NCBI RefSeq assembly: GCF_900116765.1
Contig: NZ_UETC01000001.1
Coordinates: 682,001-746,000, forward strand
Reading direction: 5' to 3'
DNA from: Jannaschia seohaensis
GTDB taxonomy: Bacteria; Pseudomonadota; Alphaproteobacteria; Rhodobacterales; Rhodobacteraceae
DNA length: 64,000 nt
Notes under the pieces: generated by a model
The model's input: only the letters and a program-made list of their open reading frames with translations
What the model was told of the DNA's origin: nothing
Databases searched by the model: none
Shown: positions 63,201 to 64,000 of the stretch, in pieces
How positions within the stretch are numbered: position 1 is the stretch's first letter
How the letters are laid out: every line of letters starts with the position of its first letter
Made by a program: the position numbers and the translations under genes

Positions 63201-63377
63201 GATGGCCACCAGCACGCCGCGATTGGCATAGGACTGATAGGCGATGGCGAGGGCGATGATCACCGCCACGATCGGCACCAGCCACACGGCCGAGACCATG
63301 CCGCGCCGACGGCGCGGGCGTTCGTAGTCGGGAGGCGGCGGCCGGGAGGCGTCCGCGGGCGGAGGCGTGTCAGTCAT
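60297..63377 (-). CDS. pqiB: PqiB-like MCE protein with long repeat-built C-terminus
   Basis: A 1026-residue protein, about twice the length of E. coli PqiB (546). One N-terminal membrane helix (26-48), then three MCE/MlaD domains beginning near 54, 168 and 298. Residues 430-1026 are Ala-rich helical sequence. Between 472 and about 885 are four repeats of 104 residues, each opening with an A-[IL]-P-G-[AS] anchor followed by EDGRGLVADGR-like sequence. PqiB forms a periplasmic tunnel for lipids; the repeats probably lengthen its C-terminal coiled-coil needle (inference). It overlaps pqiA by 8 nt. Confidence 0.93.
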   Translation of the reverse strand: MTDTPPPADASRPPPPDYERPRRRRGMVSAVWLVPIVAVIIALAIAYQSYANRGVLVAIAFPDASGVEIGQTTLRFREVTVGVVEDVGFSSDLSQVNVYVRVSRNIAPYLDESASFWVVQPEVTTRGVEGLNTILSGTYIQGTWDSEIGTPQTAFLGDERAPIVPPDVEGTAIVLTTRESSRLGPGAPILYRGIEVGEVAQPRLSPDGSEIRIDAFVRAPYDRQLSTATRFWDASGVSVDVGAGGVELNIGSLATLVEGGLNFDTLISGGTEVGPGHVYAIFSDLEAARASTFESPDQRSVLVSVLFPSSTQGLSAGAPVRYQGARVGSVASITGFVRPDDPTGVVQLLAVLSLQPAKMGLEDMQSELQGIDFLTDLVRDGLRIRPAATGLFGGSLAVELVELPGAPPARIEIGVTDTPLLPSAPAEESSLAASASGMLDRLAALPVEDLLTSATDLLNNLNRIAADDATRAIPGAALSVLEEGEGLIAEGRTVVSAPEIARALSALDAATADIAALSEALVEQQVAARLSDTLTAAGAASDNIARATADLDALVDELTVATATARAILDDPATAAIPGAALAAVEDGRGLVADGRAILTSPQVTAVLNDIEALTGDLAAISQELVEAGLVTQATATLETADAAAANIARGTAELDALTAALSEAADAATTLLNDEAVQALPGSALATLEEGRGLIADSRALVTGGQIAAILDDAAAATATINDIVGDLGAATLAPRINEAVTAGAEAARNLADATVGLDTIAQGVDRVVASADRLLASQEVQALPGATLGLIEDGRELVASPEIRTLISELTATATDIRSITAQLAAEEAAARLTGALEAAEQAALTVAEGTRDLPSLSASAERVLAQAEELGAGLNRLAVKAESLALEELVTATTDLMTTADAFLSSDEAGDVPVVLSNTLEELRRTVETIRTGGTLDNLNRTLLSAGDAADSVAQTTGELPALVRRLSTLTAQAGTLLESYSDGSRVNQELYAALRAATRAAEDVSSLSRTIERNPNSLLLGR
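60717..61964 (-). repeat. Four 104-residue repeats inside pqiB
   Basis: Repeat units start at 61964, 61652, 61340 and 61028, exactly 312 nt apart for the first three; the fourth has a short internal gap. Anchors are AIPGAALSV, AIPGAALAA, ALPGSALAT and ALPGATLGL. The units are diverged at the DNA level, so they are old and maintained by selection rather than recent slippage. Confidence 0.9.
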
Positions 63378-64000
63378 TCGAAAGCGTCTTGATCCGGTCC
63401 CAGATGGCGCGGCTGTCGAAGCTGAGCGCAGACAGCATCGTGAAGACAACCGAAAGCGCAAAGCAAACCGCCGCGATCCCTGGATTGATCGTAGCGATGA
63501 GGTCGAACTGCACCAATGCGACCAAAATAGCCACTACGAAGACGTCGATCATCGACCAGCGGCCGATCCACTCCACGAATTCGAACAGATGCAGCAGATG
63601 CTTGGGCTTGGTGCGGTGCCCGCGCTGCACCAGGATGGCGAGATAAGCGATGGCCACGAACTTGCCCACGGGGATCATCACCGAGGCGAAGAACACGATA
63701 CCGGCCACCCCGTAGGAGCCGTAATGCAGAAGTTCGATCACCCCGCCGACGATCGTCGCCTCGGAGGCGCGGCCCACGGTCGAGGTGATCAGCATCGGGT
63801 AGGTGTTGGCCGGGATGAAAAGCAATGCACCCGCCAGCCACCACGCCCAGACCCGTTGCAGCGCGCCCGGGTCGCGGCTGCTGAGCCGCGCGCCGCAGCG
63901 CGGGCAGCGCTCGTCCGCCGCCTCGCAGACACGGGTGCACTGGCGGCAGCCGACCAGCCCCGCCTCGCGTGCCGTGAGCGTCGGCGCGCTCAGCGCCGCG
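63370..64000 (-). CDS. pqiA: PqiA-like membrane protein (N-terminus cut by window edge)
   Basis: At least 210 codons of a paraquat-inducible protein A. A zinc-ribbon-like segment (CRQCTRVC, then CPRCGARL) is followed by four membrane helices, with LLFIPANTYPM and FEFVEWIGRWSMIDVFVVAIL typical of the family. Single-domain length, unlike the double-domain E. coli PqiA (417). It overlaps pqiB by 8 nt, so pqiABC is one operon. Only a few N-terminal residues are probably missing beyond the right edge. Confidence 0.9.
   Translation of the reverse strand, partial: AALSAPTLTAREAGLVGCRQCTRVCEAADERCPRCGARLSSRDPGALQRVWAWWLAGALLFIPANTYPMLITSTVGRASEATIVGGVIELLHYGSYGVAGIVFFASVMIPVGKFVAIAYLAILVQRGHRTKPKHLLHLFEFVEWIGRWSMIDVFVVAILVALVQFDLIATINPGIAAVCFALSVVFTMLSALSFDSRAIWDRIKTLSND

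Overview
The window is a chromosomal segment of a GC-rich alphaproteobacterium, most likely a member of the Rhodobacterales (Roseobacter/Rhodobacteraceae group). The evidence is the gene content and order: ctaC-ctaB-(small membrane protein)-ctaG-ctaE-SURF1-thrC-M16 peptidase, the DUF3576-leuS-lptE-holA block, the xthA/thioredoxin/LON-domain/Trm112 block next to ubiH, amidase and ftsK, and a DUF2125 protein. I see no rRNA, tRNA, insertion sequence, prophage or CRISPR. Nearly everything is ordinary core genome with dense, often 4-nt-overlapping genes.

Layout. 1-3368 (minus) is the start of a very long SdrD/prealbumin-type repeat surface protein that runs off the left edge and carries a perfect 642-bp internal duplication. 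A 926-bp AT-richer gap follows. 4295-12975 holds a DUF2125 protein, an SDR plus a short crotonase, lolA, an aldo/keto reductase broken by an amber codon, xthA, a PPOX flavoprotein, and Trm112, LON-domain and thioredoxin genes. A secreted RTX protein (13059-15044) sits between this block and ubiH, amidase, aminotransferase and ftsK (15175-21915). 21917-29714 is a mixed accessory stretch: two divergent paralogous methyltransferases, a flavin monooxygenase with an NTF2-like N-terminus, PPK2 behind a perfect FNR-type box, a Tat-exported dioxygenase-like protein with a membrane partner, an MFS transporter and a DUF2461 protein.

29919-34220 has a strong small-RNA candidate with its own promoter and terminator, an OmpR-type response regulator, ribA, an L,D-transpeptidase, a YggS-type PLP protein and a porin. 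34499-39104 is DUF3576-leuS-lptE-holA. 39191-43387 (minus) is ghrA, a four-gene overlapping chain proC-csaA-dehydrogenase-ogt, and nusB. 43602-51003 is the cytochrome aa3 oxidase accessory operon followed by thrC, an M16 peptidase and an acetyltransferase. 51208-53344 is methylthioadenosine/adenine salvage (mtnP, a DUF2927 protein, apt). 53487-57748 holds a GlcD-type FAD oxidoreductase, an MBL-fold protein and a SulP transporter. The right end (57771-64000, minus) is a three-repeat periplasmic protein with a LysM/solute-binding protein, then the pqiABC envelope lipid-transport operon, in which PqiB is nearly doubled in length by four 104-residue repeats.

The observations I rate highest are the PqiB 104-residue repeats, the small RNA at 29919-30001, a family of dispersed extragenic elements found five times in the window, the amber-interrupted aldo/keto reductase, the FNR-type box before PPK2 and the perfect duplication in the repeat surface protein.
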